DNA from: Armigeres subalbatus
Taxonomy: Eukaryota; Arthropoda; Insecta; Diptera; Culicidae
Direction of reading: 5' to 3'
NCBI RefSeq assembly: GCF_024139115.2
Contig: NC_085141.1
Coordinates: 381,689,278-381,753,277, forward strand
DNA length: 64,000 nt
Shown: positions 11,750-23,199 of the stretch, in pieces
Layout: each line of letters begins with the position of its first letter
How positions within the stretch are numbered: position 1 is the first letter of the stretch
Program-made: the position numbers and the translations under genes
Notes under the pieces: model-generated
What the model was told of the DNA's origin: nothing
The model's database searches: none
What the model saw: the letters and a program-made list of their open reading frames with translations, nothing else

Positions 11750-12420
11750 GTGGGCCGGAGTGGGCCGTTTGGTCGAAGGCCATAAAGCCCAAAGCTGGTC
11801 GGGTATGTCTTTGCCGAACAAATCTTTAGACCGAAACTCGTCTGGTCGAAAATCATTCGGGTGAAATAGCCATGGGGTCAATAATGTCGTTTAGCAGAAC
11901 AGGTCATTTGACCGAAAAGGTAGTCTGGTGTAATAGGTCATTTAGCCCAAATTGATGGTTTGGACGAAATGGTCGTTTGTCAAAAAGCTGGCCGAAAATG
12001 TTATTTGACCGAAATAATTATAAGGCCGCAATTGTTGTTTGGCCGAATATTGCCGAAAAATATATAGTAGTATATAGAATAGTTCATCTGGCCCAAAAAT
12101 ATCGCTTGGTCGAAATGCTCATTTAGCAGAAAGAGCCATTTAGCCGAATGAGGTTATATTTTTGTCCATATGACGATATGGCAAATGACATTTTCAGCCT
12201 TTTGGTCCATTCGGCCTAACGACATTTTCGGCCAAACGCCATTTTCGGACAAATGATCTGTTGGGGAAAACAACTTTTTCAGCCAAATTATCAGTTCGTG
12301 GTTCGTATGACCACTTCGCCCGTATGTCGCTTTCAGCCAAATGACTTTTTCAGCCAAATGACTTTTTCGGCCATACCTTTTTCAACCTTATAACCGTTTC
12401 GCCCTAATGGGAGTTGGCTA
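11750..12420. mobile_element. Foldback-like minisatellite element, copy B (highly diverged)
   Basis: 11755-12150 carries decayed forward units (GTCATTTGACCGAAA, TTGGCCGAA). 12170-12400 carries them reversed (TTTCGGCCAAACGCC, TTCAGCCAAATGACTTTT). The arms change orientation near 12150 as in copies A, C and D, but the GTGAGAAGTGAG core is missing, so this is an old or deleted copy. Confidence 0.55.
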
Positions 12421-12676
12421 GATAAATTTTGCCTTAACATGTTATTCGGTAAAGTGGCATTTGAAAAAAGTATTTCCACCAAATACGATTCATAATATTT
12501 TCTTCTCTGTATACTTCATTCATTTATTTAGTATACATCTAAACAGATAACACTGAATCAACAATTTGACGCCACAATACATGGTTCGAGGCCGCATCTC
12601 TCCATCCTCGAATGCGCCCCACGCTCGCCAAGTCGTTTTGTACCTGGTCTGACCACCTCGCTAGCTGCGCTCCATG

Positions 12677-12982
12677 TCATCTCGTACCTGCCGGATCGAA
12701 AGCGAACACCATCATTGCAGGGTTGCTGTCCGGCATTATTGCAACATTCCCTGCCCATCGTACCCTTCCGGCTTTAGCTACCTTCTGGATATTGGGTTCG
12801 CCGTAGAGCTTGGCGAGCTCGTGGTTCATTCTTCCCCGCCACACACCGTCTTCTTCCACACCGCCAAATATGGTCCTAAACACCTGTCTCTCGAATACAC
12901 CCAGTGCTTGCAAGTCCTCCTCGACCATTGTCCATGTTTCATGTCCATAGAGGATAACCGGTCTTATTAGCGTCTTGTACAT
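12677..12982 (-). pseudogene. RTE-type C-terminal region
   Basis: It carries MYKTLIRPVILYGHETWTM, then ALGVFERQVFRTIFGGV, RMNHELAKLYGEP and AKAGRVRWAGNVA. These blocks are shared with the two RTE copies at 34.2-39.5 kb, where they follow the RT palm directly. Confidence 0.65.
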
Positions 12983-13107
12983 GACACATTTGGTACGGCG
13001 GCGAATCTTTTTTGACCGCAGTTTCTTCTGGAGCCCTTAGTAGGCCCGACATTCACAGATGATGCGCCTTCGTATTTCGTATCCTTCGTATACGACTAAC
13101 ATTACTA

Positions 13108-14187
13108 TCAGCCGTAAGCAAGGATTCGAGGTAGATGAATGTCATTGAACACCTCGAACGTATCACCGCATATCGTAACACTGCTTCCCAGGCGGGCCAT
13201 GTCATGCTCGGTTTCGCCCACAAGCATGTACTTTGTCTTTGACGCATTCACCACCAGTCCAACTTTTGTTGCTTCACGTTTCAGGCGAGTGTACAGTTCT
13301 GCCATCTTTGCAAATGTCTGTCCGACAATGTCCATGTCATCTGCGAAACAAATAAATTGACTGGATCTGTTGAAGATCGTACCCCGGCTGTTACACCCGG
13401 CTGTTCGCATGACATCTTCTAGCGCAATGTTGAACAACAGGCACGAAAGTCCATCACCTTGTCTTGGTCCGCGGCGCGATACAAACGAACTGGAGTGTTC
13501 ACCTGAAATCTTCACATAATTGTGCACACCATCCACCGTTGCTTTGATCAGTCTGGTAAGCTTCCCAGGGAAGCTGTTCTCGTCCATAATTTTCCATAGA
13601 TCTACGCGCTCTATACTGTCGTATGCCGCCTTAAAATCGATGAACAGATGGTGCGATGGGACCTGGTATTCACAGAATTTTTGAAGGATTTGCCGTACAG
13701 TAAACATCTGGTCCGTTGTCGAGCGGCCGCCAACGAAGCCGGTTTGATAACTTCCCACGAACTCATTCAATAATGGTGACAGACGTCGGAAGATGATCTG
13801 GGATATCACTTTGTAGGCGGCATTAAGGATAGTGATCGCTCGGAAGTTCTCACACTCCAGCTTGTCGACTTTGTTGTAGATGGGGCATATAACCCCTTCC
13901 TTCCACTCCTCCGGTAGCTGTTCGGTTTCCCAGATTCTGACTATCAGTTCGTGCAGGCAAGTGGCCAGCTTTTCCGGGGCCATCTTGATGAGCTCAGCTC
14001 CGATACCATCCTTACCAGCTGCTTTATTGGTCTTTAGCTGTTGAATGGCATCCTTAACTTCCCTCAAGGTGGGGGCTGGTTGGCTTCCATCGTCCGCTGA
14101 ACTGACGTAGTCATCTCCTCCGCTGCCTTGACTTTCAATGCCTGTACTCTCAGCGTCATTCAAATGTTCTCGTAGTGCTGCTTCCAC
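13108..14187 (-). pseudogene. RTE-type reverse transcriptase, long open segment
   Basis: A 359-codon open segment holds the whole RT palm. It has LKTNKAAGKDGIGAELIKM at its start, then NFRAITILNAAYKV and GFVGGRSTTDQMFTVRQIL. Next come LFIDFKAAYDSIERVDLW, GPRQGDGLSCLLFNIALE, FADDMDIVG with the catalytic DD, and VNASKTKYM. It ends in a different frame from its thumb and C-terminal region, which reappears at 12982-12677 with YKTLIRPVILYGHETWTM and VFERQVFRTIFGG. It copies element RNA at a nick made by the linked endonuclease. Confidence 0.75.
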
Positions 14188-14235
14188 CTTTCGATCACCA
14201 CACGTTCGTCCGTCAAGATGCTCCCATCCTTCGGC

Positions 14236-15138
14236 TCACATTTCGGCTCGCGGCACGAAGCTATTGCGGGATGCGTTCTGCCGGGTACCTTTCTGCAGTG
14301 CGACCGCCCGTGCTGCGTCCTTCTCCTCCAGAATCTGTCTGCACTCTTCGTCGAACTGATCGTTCCGTCGACTTTGTTCCTTATACCCGACGTTGTTCTC
14401 CGCTGCATCGTTAATGGCTGCTTTGACTGTATTCCAGCAGTCCTCAAGAGGGGCCCCATCAAGCTCACCCTCTTCCGGCAACGCTGCCTCGAGATGCTGC
14501 GCGTATGCATTGTTGATGACGGATAGTTTTGGGCGCAGCTTAACCATCACCAGATAATGGTCAGAGTCGATGTTAGCGCCACGATATGTCCTGACATCGA
14601 TAATGTCAGAGAAGTGCCGTCCATCAACCAGAACGTGGTCGATTTGTGATTCTGTCTGCAGTGGTGATCTCCAGGTGTACCGATACGGAAGGCTGTGTTG
14701 GAAGTAGGTGCTGCGAATGGCCATATTCTTGGAGGCGGTGAAATCAATTAGTTGTAGGCCGTTTTCGTTCGTCAGCCGGTGAGCGCTGAACTTCCCAATA
14801 GTCGGTCTAAACTACTCCTCTTGGCCAACCTGAGCGTTCAAATCTCCTATGATGATTTTTACGTCGTGGCTTGGGCAGCTGTCGTACTCACGTTCCAGCT
14901 GCGCGTAGAATGCGTCCTTATCATCATCAGTGCATCCGGAGTGTGGGCTGTGAACGTTGATTATGCTGAAGTTGAAAAACCGGCCTTTGATCCTCAACCT
15001 GCACATTTTCTCGTTGATCGGCCACCACCCGATCACGCGCCTTTGCAAATCGCCCATCACTATGAAAGCTGTTCCCAGCTCGTGTGTGTTGCCGCAGCTC
15101 TGGTAGATGGTATGATTACCTCTAAACGTTCGCACCAT
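14236..15138 (-). pseudogene. RTE-type AP endonuclease, in two frames
   Basis: 15138-14812 contains YQSCGNTHELGTAFIV, INVHSPHSG and IIGDLNAQVG (the catalytic GDxN). 14724-14236 continues with ESQIDHVLVDGR, SDHYLVMVKLRP (the catalytic SDH) and WNTVKAAINDAAE, the linker toward the RT. The frame breaks between them near 14725-14811. A residual linker open in another frame is at 14510-14160. Confidence 0.7.
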
Positions 15139-15309
15139 TGATCCCTTCCAACAAATCTCCTGAAGCGCTACGATGCCGAATCACGGTCCTTGAGCACATC
15201 GTTCCCACCGGAGTTGGTTACGCGATCTTTCCTGAGGTTGCTCGTATCCCGGCCAGCACCACGGGGAGGTAGGGATAGAAGTTGCTGGGTAAGTGGCTAA
15301 GGGCCAAGA

Positions 15310-15790
15310 GATGGGGTCTATTTTATTCCTTCAGGTACGCGAAGTACCAATGGTACGCTTTACCCAGCATTTGCGTGCCCGTTGCGACTCTATTGGCTGC
15401 ATTGACTCTTCCTCATCAAAGCGACGAACGGCCAGCTAAATAATAAAGGAACCTTTATTATGATTCGTAATTAAATTAGTACATAATACTAAGATGAGTT
15501 TAAAGCTTACAAGACTGATTTCGAAGATATAAAAAAAAGGATAACTTTCTAAGTAATTTTAATTATCTCGTCTTTAGAAACATTTTTGCCTTCCTCGTAC
15601 ACCAAGGTATTACAAAAAGACTATATGTACAATGGATTACAATTTTTTTCTTTTATATTTCAGTCTGAAATTATTTCATAGCTTTATTTAAAATTTGTTT
15701 GGAAATTCGAAAATATTTTCCCCTGATAAATTTATTATGAACTTGATTTGAAGAAATTTCTCTAAGATTTGTTTCAGATACCCAAGAAAC
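15310..15790. other. No recognised gene
   Basis: AT-rich sequence with no open frame worth calling. 15310-15440 may still be 5' leader of the RTE copy. Confidence 0.4.
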
Positions 15791-15793
15791 ACA

Positions 15794-15890
15794 AAGCACT
15801 CCAATTCGCTAGTGCTACTTCAATGTTTGTACGTTTTAGAACAGCCGTATATTAGCCTTATATGGCAATTTGGCTAATTGGAGTGCTTAT
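15794..15890. mobile_element. Short inverted-repeat element (about 97 bp)
   Basis: The ends AAGCACTCCAATTCGCTA and TGGCTAATTGGAGTGCTT are near-perfect reverse complements separated by about 60 bp. The size and lack of coding capacity fit a MITE. The family was not identified. Confidence 0.5.
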
Positions 15891-16246
15891 TGTGCTCATT
15901 GGTTACGTGGGGATTCCTCCGAGAATTTCTCCAGGAGATCCATCGGTCCTTCCTTCTGGGACTCCAACTAGGAACTCCATCGCAAACATCTTCAGGAATT
16001 ACTTCAATCTCCAGGAAATCATTTGAAAACTCCTTCGGATACTTCCACAAAAATTCCTTCGGCTCTTGAAGGAATTTTCGGCAGAATAGCTTGATAAATT
16101 TCTGTGGGAATTCCAAAACGAATTCCTAGGGAATTCTTGAAGAAACTCTCGGGGAAACTTATAAAGAGATTTCTGGAGGAATACCTCAATTTCCGGGAAA
16201 AAAATTTGATGGAATTTTTGAGAGAATTCATGGAGAAATTTCTGAA
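15890..16246. repeat. Diverged GGAATTCC-type satellite, left part
   Basis: It is a run of imperfect 12-24 bp units such as GGAATTCCTCCGAGAATTTC and AAGAAACTCTCGGGGAAAC. The array is interrupted by the SINE at 16247 and resumes at 16708. The same monomer type dominates 49210-51180 and is almost pure at 57236-57714. Confidence 0.6.
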
Positions 16247-16685
16247 GACGAGCTCGGTGGTCTAGTGGCTACCGCTTCTGCCTTATAAGCAGGAGGTCGT
16301 GGGTTCAATTCCAGGCTCGTCCCTTTCCTACTTTGTATTTCTATCTTAGTTCTTTCTGTGTTTCACGTTATACCAAAACGATTCCTACTGTTATAACCTT
16401 CCACACAAACCCAAAACCTCCCGTGGCACCTATGAGAGGTCGTAGAGTTTTCTGCATCTTTCTTAAGTAGGTGTCCAACAAACCATCCTTCCCCTTCCTC
16501 AGCATTCGCAAGGACGTGGCCAGGACAAATCTTGACTACTGGAGAGTACATTGCTTCCATCCAAGAGTTAGTGATTAGTCCCAAATCAATATGTGTGGAA
16601 ACGGATGAAAGTGATTGCTACTCTCATACAATAGTCTTGGCTTGTACCACCTACGAATTTGTGCGAACTGCTAAATGCTAATGCT
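16247..16685 (+). mobile_element. tRNA-derived SINE (Feilai-like) with 22-bp target duplication
   Basis: The 5' 75 nt fold as a tRNA. The acceptor stem GACGAGC (16247-16253) pairs with GCTCGTC (16315-16321), and the anticodon stem-loop has loop CTTATAA, giving anticodon UAU. Pol III A box TGGTCTAGTGGC (16258-16269) and B box GGTTCAATTCC (16302-16312) are present. The T stem is imperfect. A 360-bp unrelated body and an AT-rich GCTAAT-type tail follow. A 22-bp sequence starting AATTCATGGAGAAATT is identical at 16225-16246 and 16686-16707. Feilai is the known Aedes tRNA-related SINE; assignment to it is from memory. Confidence 0.85.
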
Positions 16686-16707
16686 AATTCATGGAGAAAT
16701 TTCTGAA

Positions 16708-17215
16708 AGAAAAAGGGGGAGAATTTCTAGAATTGAATTGCATTATCTTTATTCACGAGATTTTCAACCCTTAGCCGGTTAATCTCGTGATAGATTTTCT
16801 AGAAGAATTCTCGGGCTTATTGTTTTAAGATATTGCTATGAATTACGGGAAAAATTTCTCGGAAAATCCTGAAGGGTTTTTGGATATTTTCTTGTAGAAA
16901 TTTTAGGGGAAGTACCGGCTGAAATTCTGTGAATTCCGGCATGATCTTCCGGGAGAATTCCTTAAATAATTTCCAGAGGAACTTCTGGGGGAAATTATTG
17001 AAGATAATTACGAAAGAGTTTTGACGAAATTTCCGGAAAAAATATCTAGTGAAATAGCCAGATGAATTTGCAGACGAATTTCTCAAGGAATTTCCGGGAG
17101 AATTCCCGAAGAAAAAAATCTCTGAACAATTTTCCGGGACTGTTCTTGGAAGTATTTTCGGAAGAATTCCCGGGGCTTCCACGTGAGTTTGTGAAGAAAT
17201 TCAAAGAGAATTTCT
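16708..17215. repeat. Diverged GGAATTCC-type satellite, right part
   Basis: It continues the array cut by the SINE, with units such as GGAGAATTCC, TTTCCGGGAGAATTC and CTTCTGGGGGAAATT. Long antisense frames rich in Asn, Ser, Arg and Phe come from the repeat and are not genes. Confidence 0.6.
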
Positions 17216-17499
17216 AGAAAGGGGATGCCCATATACCACGTGGGTAACTTAGAGGGAGGTTGGGTATGGCGAATTTCCACGGTTCAAACAATTTCTTGAA
17301 AATTTGTAAAATTTGTAATTGCCCACGCTGAGGGAGGGGGCTATTAAAAACTGATCAAAACATGTCCACGTGGTATATGGACAGCCCCCAAGGCCTCGAA
17401 GTAATTAATGAAGAGCTCTTAATGAAATTTCTGGAGTAACTTCAGAGAGAATGTCAAGAGGAAATTTCGTATAATTCGACAACTTATTCTGGGCATGTG

Positions 17500-17780
17500 C
17501 TTATTGAACCAGGTTGGGTACATATCGATGTTGAGGTCATTGCAAAAGCATTGGTTGATTCGATAGATACTTTGGATGGTACTTGAGAACGTTTTGGAGT
17601 ACCATGAACATCTCGTATTCAAGAAAATTGGGTTTGCATGATGCCTATTGAACCAGAGTGGGTATATGCCGACGATGAAAACATTACAAAAGCTTTGGTT
17701 GATCTGGCAGATAACTTAGGTTGAACTGAAAAACGTTTTGGAGAACATTGAACGTCTCGTATTGCTGGAAATAGATCACT
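17500..17780. repeat. Two tandem copies of a roughly 140-bp repeat
   Basis: TGCTTATTGAACCAGGTTGG at about 17500 and TGCCTATTGAACCAGAGTGG at about 17640 start two aligned units. Both then read TTGGTTGAT..GATA, GAACGTTTTGGAG and GAAC(A/G)TCTCGTATT. This is a small diverged satellite block. Confidence 0.6.
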
Positions 17781-17789
17781 GTCTCATCA

Positions 17790-18355
17790 ATCAGGATGAC
17801 TCAATATGATTGAGTGTTAAGAATTGTCAAACAATGTGGTATAGGATCCAAATATTTTAGATTCATCTGCATGCTCTCAGAAGCGAAATCTTCCCAGGGT
17901 TTCGGTTATGTGGGTCTCCATGGTATAATTAACTTGGCCTCTGATATTTTTCCTGCAAAACCGACATCCTAAAAAATAAAAAAATTGCTGAAGAAAGTGG
18001 GGACCTAGCTTTCATCTGTGATGTTTTACAGCCAATCTGAAACGCTGTGCATAGATGACCCATACGTCCCGAAATGGGTTGAATCAGATGTAAGATTATT
18101 ACGTATAGCATATGAAGGACCCCACGCATGTGCCATGGTTAAAACATATTAAAATTATTACTAAAATCGTGCAAAATAACAAAACAAAAAAAAGTTTTTT
18201 TTCTTGTGTACGTACTATCGAGGTAAATTGCATGTACTATCGAGGTATGCCTGTATAACGAAACTATTGCTTCTTACCTGTGCAAAAAAGCTTCACCTAT
18301 CCAACCTCTTTTCGGCTTCCCGTGGAGCTCGTTCAAACTGCTAAGCACACATCTA
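17790..18355. other. No recognised gene
   Basis: Only an unsupported 66-codon minus-strand frame is present, and no motif is recognised. Confidence 0.4.
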
Positions 18356-18360
18356 TACAC

Positions 18361-18459
18361 AACATGATGGGTGATTCCATGAGCAACGCCAGCACACACT
18401 CCTGACAGGATCGCCAAATGCGTAATTCAAAATCGCACATATGAATCACCCATCATGTT
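18361..18459. mobile_element. 99-bp inverted-repeat element
   Basis: AACATGATGGGTGATTCCAT at 18361 is matched in reverse complement by ATGAATCACCCATCATGTT ending at 18459. Arms are about 19 bp around a 60-bp unique centre. It has no coding capacity. Confidence 0.55.
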
Positions 18460-19340
18460 TACATTGCTTACTCTCGCGACTCACATCGTGATGAAGGAGG
18501 AATTGACTGACTGTGAATGTGTCTCTTGCATGCGATGGCTGCTACGATCTGTCATGTGACTGAGAAACCGTATTTAAGACTTGTTAATGTTTATAGGCCT
18601 GTCCAACGCCACACAATCATGTCTGTCATCAGTTACAAAATCAGATTTTTGTTAAAACGATAGTACATCTGACAAACCAGACATAATGCACGCGTACAAA
18701 AAAGGATGAGATTGAGCAACGACTGCTACGCGCACATAAAATTTAGCGCACGCGAGTCTCACGAAGCTTATGTACCTATGTTACCCCATGGCAAACCTTT
18801 GCAAACAACAGCGGAGGTGCGTAAAACAGCTTGGGCGGGAAATTTTCATTCAATAATATCGTCGCCTAAGTAACGCCAACTATGCATTCCTAGCGCATGA
18901 GATGAGTCTCATGAGACGTACATTGAGACACGCTCACTCAGTTATTTTATGCGCGCGCTAGCTTCTCTCGTCGCACAGAATCGGTGCTACGTGAGCTTTT
19001 GTAGCTCATGGCACACTGTCTCATCCATGTATACACGAGAATTAAGAGACTCTGTGACAAACTAGTGGCGTATTGAAAAAAAATCGTGGTTGGAAAGGGG
19101 AGGGACTGCTGTAGCAACTTAAGAAACTAAGAATTATGTTTCTGCCTGACTTTGTGTTTCACGTCGTTGAAATACAATGATCTTTTCATTTTCAGAGCTT
19201 CTCTTGGGCAAATAAAATATTGAGCGCAACAGATCGTTTTCCAATTTTTAGGATCATTAGAAATAACTCATACCTACCGATATAGAAAAAATATGCATCC
19301 CAATATGGAATTGCCTGAAGTATAGACCTTGAGCACCTTG
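18460..19340. other. No recognised gene; GCGC-rich islands
   Basis: Unusually for this window it is rich in GCGC and CGCG words around 18690-19000 (ACGCGCAC, GCGCACGCG, ATGCGCGCGC). No open frame or element end is recognised. Confidence 0.35.
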
Positions 19341-19349
19341 AGAACTGCT

Positions 19350-19700
19350 TGCATTTTTTTATTCCTTCATGCTGACTGTGGTCCATAGAATTGAATTGGA
19401 TGAGCGTTTAACAAATTTTCCATTACAGTTCATCCAAGAATTCTTTGGAGTTTAGGCATAAAGGTCTGCACACGATACGGTTATTACCTCTTTTTCAAAA
19501 TGGATAATGCGCTTTGTATAACATAGAACCAAATTGGATTTGCCCTCGAAATTATTTTAGTTCAGGTCTTCTGAGAATTCCCTTGAATATACGCCCTATT
19601 GGCTGTTAGATCTTTCCAGAAATGGTTTATGCTCTATGTGATCCATGTAACCAGATTGGATAAGCCTTAAACTAGAAGTCAAATACTATTTGATCCAAAA
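19350..19700. repeat. Diverged roughly 130-bp tandem repeat
   Basis: Related segments CCATAGAATTGAATTGGAT (about 19381), ACATAGAACCAAATTGGAT (about 19520) and CCATGTAACCAGATTGGAT (about 19645) recur at 125-140 bp spacing, with intervening GAATTC-type words shared. Confidence 0.45.
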
Positions 19701-20167
19701 CATCACGAATAGTATGTTCATTCCAAGAAGGAGCTAATAGATCTTAATGTCTATAATCCACGTAGATATACGTATATTAATCTACGTGTGGAGATCTGAA
19801 AGCCCAAACTCCAGGAAGTTATTGGAAGACCTGAAACATATTTAATTAAATAATTTAATTTGAGTCCTTGGATTGCTATGTATACATGATAAAAAAATTC
19901 GAAGATCAATTAAATAAAAAAAAGTAATCTGAACAAAAAATATTTTTTCATCCTCCCAACAAAATTTCTCCAGGAATTCCTTCGAAAGTTTCTTCAAGCA
20001 TTCTTTCGGAAGTTTCTCCAGAGTTTATCAAAATTGGCAGCCATCATATTATTTTCTGGACAATTTTGGCATATATTTTTAAATTTCAGGGTTTGCAGAA
20101 ATCGCTGTCAATAGATAACGAACAACGATAAAAGAGAAGTATGAACATTTTTGAACCTTAACAAGCC

Positions 20168-20609
20168 ATGAAAACAAATTTTTACAATTCCTGATCATAA
20201 TATCTGGTTTACAGTTGGCGTTTGAGTGATAAAACGGCCTACTTTTCCATACCAATGACATGGGCGCTTTAATGAACATTATGCAACTCAAATGGGTTGC
20301 ATAAAATCCATGCTATAATGGGAAACCAGCATTAAAACAATAGTTACATGACCACATTCAGCTAAATTGGCTTGGGTGAGTGTGCAAATAGTGTATTCTT
20401 TGTGTCACGTAATAAATGAAATAATTTCATGGGCATGATATCCAATTTTCCAAAATCAGGTTTATCTTTCGCTTTATGGTCTGTCGAACACACAATGGGG
20501 CACGATAATATGGAATCTGTTTGTTTTCTGCAGCAACATGATTTTTCGGTAAGATTGGTCATGTTAAGTAACTAAAATTCCACCATTGTGGTACAGATTT
20601 ATCATATTC
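20168..20609. repeat. Dispersed 440-bp repeat, copy 1 (interrupted by hAT)
   Basis: From AATTCCTGATCATAAT onward this stretch matches 31753-32213 in direct orientation. Shared landmarks are GAGTGATAAAACGGCCTACT, ACTCAAATGGGTTGCATAA and CGTAATAAATGAAAT. The match stops at the hAT end at 20610, and the final bases of copy 2 (ATCATATCAAAG) appear split across the hAT, so the hAT landed in an existing repeat copy. Confidence 0.7.
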
Positions 20610-21610
20610 AGGGCTGGTGGAAATTCGCGGCAAAATTTTCAAAATTTCGCGGACAGCCAATTCAGAAAATCTGAAAATTCGCGGCAATTTCGCGGTAAAT
20701 TATATTTCGGTACAAAAAATAAAAAAAGACAATGTAGATTCCATATTTATTTAAATTTTTGCGTTTATGATTTAAATTTTTTTATTACTTTTTATTATTT
20801 TTTGCATTACTAGTCAAAAGCACTTGGTAGGCCCAATTTTTTTCGTCAACTTTTGGCGCTGGGAAGTGTTGATTAAATTGTACTGGCTGACACTACGTTC
20901 AGCATCTACCGAGTTTCCAGGAATAGACAGATATTCCACCGCTATTTTGAAGAGCTGAGGAAAGCGGTCTTGGTTTGCAAACCAAAACGTGAGTGGATCG
21001 GCATTTTCCTGTATTTCCGTAAAGACATGTTTGTAGGTCGATAGCTCATCCTGTATCATAGACTTGTTGGTTGCACATTCTGAAATTCCATCGAACAGGT
21101 CATCAACAGACAAAAACTTCGCTTGCTGCGAATCCAGTGATCGGACCGATCGTAAAAACTTCAAACCCGGTTGGCAGAATTGCGAGGTAGGTGTCGAGTA
21201 GTATTGCTTCATCTTATTCGACGCTTCGGCATTCCGAATAATTTTATATTCTTTGAGGCCAAATTGACTTTTCCCGTCAAACAATTTTATTGGTGCAATC
21301 GATTAATTCTCTTATTTAGGATAAACTTTCCTAAAGAATCCATATTTTTTACGTCTCTAACTATTTTTAAAATTTGAAAGAAAAACAAAATTGTTCTTCA
21401 ATTTAATTTTGGCTCAACATTCGACCAGTTTCGGACTTTGCACTGTAAAAAAAAAAATCGAGGCGTCAAAAAATGCATTGTTTGTCGAGTTGGTATTGAC
21501 TAGGTCAAGAAATCGACTGAGGAAAGGTTAATTTCGCGGTTTTTCGCGAAAATGTTAAAATTTCGCGGATTTCGCGGCTTCCGCGAAATCGCGAATTTCC
21601 GCCACCCCTA
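20610..21610 (-). mobile_element. Internally deleted hAT transposon
   Basis: The left end CAGGGCTGGTGGAAATTCGC and right end GCGAATTTCCGCCACCCCTA are imperfect inverted repeats, and both are followed inward by clusters of AATTTCGCGG. A hAT dimerisation domain lies between on the minus strand. The flanking 8-mers (ATCATATT and ATCAAAAG) match at only five of eight positions, so the target duplication is decayed. Most of the transposase is missing. Confidence 0.7.
20814..21284 (-). pseudogene. hAT transposase C-terminal fragment
   Basis: About 156 open codons include the hAT dimerisation motif. It reads DPLTFWFANQDRFPQL, then AVEYLSIPGNSVDAERSVS, with the YLSIP and ER residues typical of the family C-terminus. 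The catalytic DDE region and zinc finger are absent, so the product could not transpose DNA. Strand and position inside the two inverted ends show it belongs to the element at 20610-21610. Confidence 0.75.
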
Positions 21611-21843
21611 ATCAAAAGAATTTATCATGGAGTATAGTCCCCCTTATTGATTGATTATCGTAACAGCTTGCAAAAAAAGAATTACTATTCCTGGCCACGC
21701 TTATCTATACCGATACTAGGGATAGAAGGAATAAATAATACGGAATTGGATATTGGGAAGGTATTCATTGGGTCAGAATTTGTCTGTAGCTGGCAAAACG
21801 ACCATTGTAGAACTGACCCCGTACTACACCACGAAAAGGTATC

Positions 21844-22591
21844 TACCCGAGCAAAGCTTGAGAGCAAATCGATAACTTGTTTTGATGTTGTGAAATCGTC
21901 GAATATGATTACTTAATTTGATATCTTTTTGGTCGTTTTAACGGTTAAAATAACAAAATGTATAGCAGAAAAACCACATAAACTAATCCTGCTATCGATG
22001 AGAGCAAATCGAAAACTAAATTTGATATTGATCTCGATTACAAAGTCTGAAAACATAATGAGAGCATATAGAAAACATATTTTGATTTTGACATCAAATT
22101 GAAATCATAATTTGTTTTCAAATATGAATCATAATGATTGATTACATATTTTGATCTCATTTTGCTGTAGATTTCTAAATTGTATCATCTGACAGCAAAC
22201 TGTGTACTAATTTTGTTATCAGAACCAATATCAAAATTAGTTTTCGATTTGCTCTCATCGATAGCAGGAATAGTTTTCGATTTGATGTCACAGTAAGATT
22301 TTTCTGCTGTAGATTTTGATCTTTTAACCGTTAAAACGACCAAAAGGATATCAACCTGAGTTATCAAAATTAGGCGATTTCACTACAACAAAAGTTATCG
22401 ATTTGCTCTCAAGCTTTGCTCGGGTAGTTTGATGTCAGCTCTTACAATTTAGAAATCTACAGCAAAATGAAATAAAAATATGTAATCAGTTATGATGATT
22501 CATATTTGAAAACAAATTATGATTCCAATTTGATGTCCAAATCAAATGTTTTCTATATGCTCTCATTATGTTTTCAGACTTTGCTCGGGTA
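21844..22591. mobile_element. Complex of palindromic elements with TACCCGAGCAAAG termini
   Basis: The terminus TACCCGAGCAAAG occurs at 21844, inverted at 22413-22426, and inverted again at 22578-22591. Segment A (about 21846-22010) is inverted at about 22245-22426. Segment B (about 22018-22196) is inverted at about 22427-22580. The order is therefore A, B, inverted A, inverted B: interleaved, not nested. It is AT-rich without coding capacity. TA flanks suggest a TA-targeting MITE family. The two small elements with GAGCAGCAC ends (35470, 46336) have similar termini. Confidence 0.65.
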
Positions 22592-23060
22592 CCCAGCCCT
22601 ACAAGTATACCAATAATGTTTTACTTATTAATTGAACAATTCCCTTTTTTATCGACTTTTCAAATGTTAAATTTAAGTTCAGTCGTGCATGTTGAATTAC
22701 GCGCACCAGCTTATCGAACTTGAAAAGGGTAGCGCACGCGTGTGTTACAGTAATTGCTTTTAAATTAACTCATTGTTACTCTTGTTCCCACTTATAAAAC
22801 ATACTCGCTTCAAACCTTAGCTTCAGGTTACTACAAACCTTAGCCCATACAAAACTAAAACTAAGTGACTAAAGCTAATTAAATTTCTTCATGTTCAAAC
22901 CTTACGAGCAGAACACCAACAAATTCGTATCCAACCTGTAAACGAGCAGTTTCCCCCTTCGTGAGAGTCGTCAACCAAATCGCGGGTGCCTTGTTCAAGC
23001 TTGAAGCTTGTACCAGAAATTTCAATCATTGACGAAGAAAAGGCCCAAAAAATGTGGCTT
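22592..23060. other. No recognised gene
   Basis: AT-rich spacer. The plus-strand frame starting at 22986 is Arg/His-rich and has no motif; it is opposite the small minus-strand frame at 23062. Confidence 0.35.
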
Positions 23061-23061
23061 C

Positions 23062-23199
23062 TCAAACGACGACATCAACGGCGCATTCAACTTCTTCGTC
23101 ATTGCCGTAGGCACGGGCAATTCCATACAGCACGTAGAGCACTGAGACCGAAGCTTGTCGTAATCCAATTACACCGGCGATTATTATTGACAAGTTCAT
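23062..23199 (-). CDS. Possible small hydrophobic protein after a splice acceptor
   Basis: On the minus strand a long pyrimidine tract ending CCTAG (23215-23212) resembles a 3' splice site. Twelve bases later an ATG opens a 45-codon frame beginning MNLSIIIAGVIGLRQASVSV and ending with acidic residues and VDVVV. The N-terminus could be a signal peptide or one membrane segment. I recognise no family. The arrangement would fit a gene with a non-coding first exon, but the frame is short and could be chance. Confidence 0.2.
   Translation of the reverse strand: MNLSIIIAGVIGLRQASVSVLYVLYGIARAYGNDEEVECAVDVVV

Larger units (their letters stand above)
12525..15300 (-). mobile_element. RTE-type non-LTR retrotransposon, copy 1
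   Basis: On the minus strand, an AP endonuclease region is followed by a reverse transcriptase and a C-terminal region ending in a short AAATAAATGAATGAAG tail at about 12515-12530. Proteins of this type are often misannotated as 'craniofacial development protein 2' or 'endonuclease-reverse transcriptase', and they belong to the RTE/BovB group to my knowledge. The 5' boundary is not fixed, because I found no target duplication. The RT frame of 359 codons is open, but endonuclease and C-terminus lie in other frames. Confidence 0.7.

Noticed and set aside
16247..16321. Working tRNA-Ile (UAU) gene
   Set aside because: The acceptor and anticodon stems are good, but the T stem is imperfect, and the unit continues into a SINE body with tail and a 22-bp target duplication.
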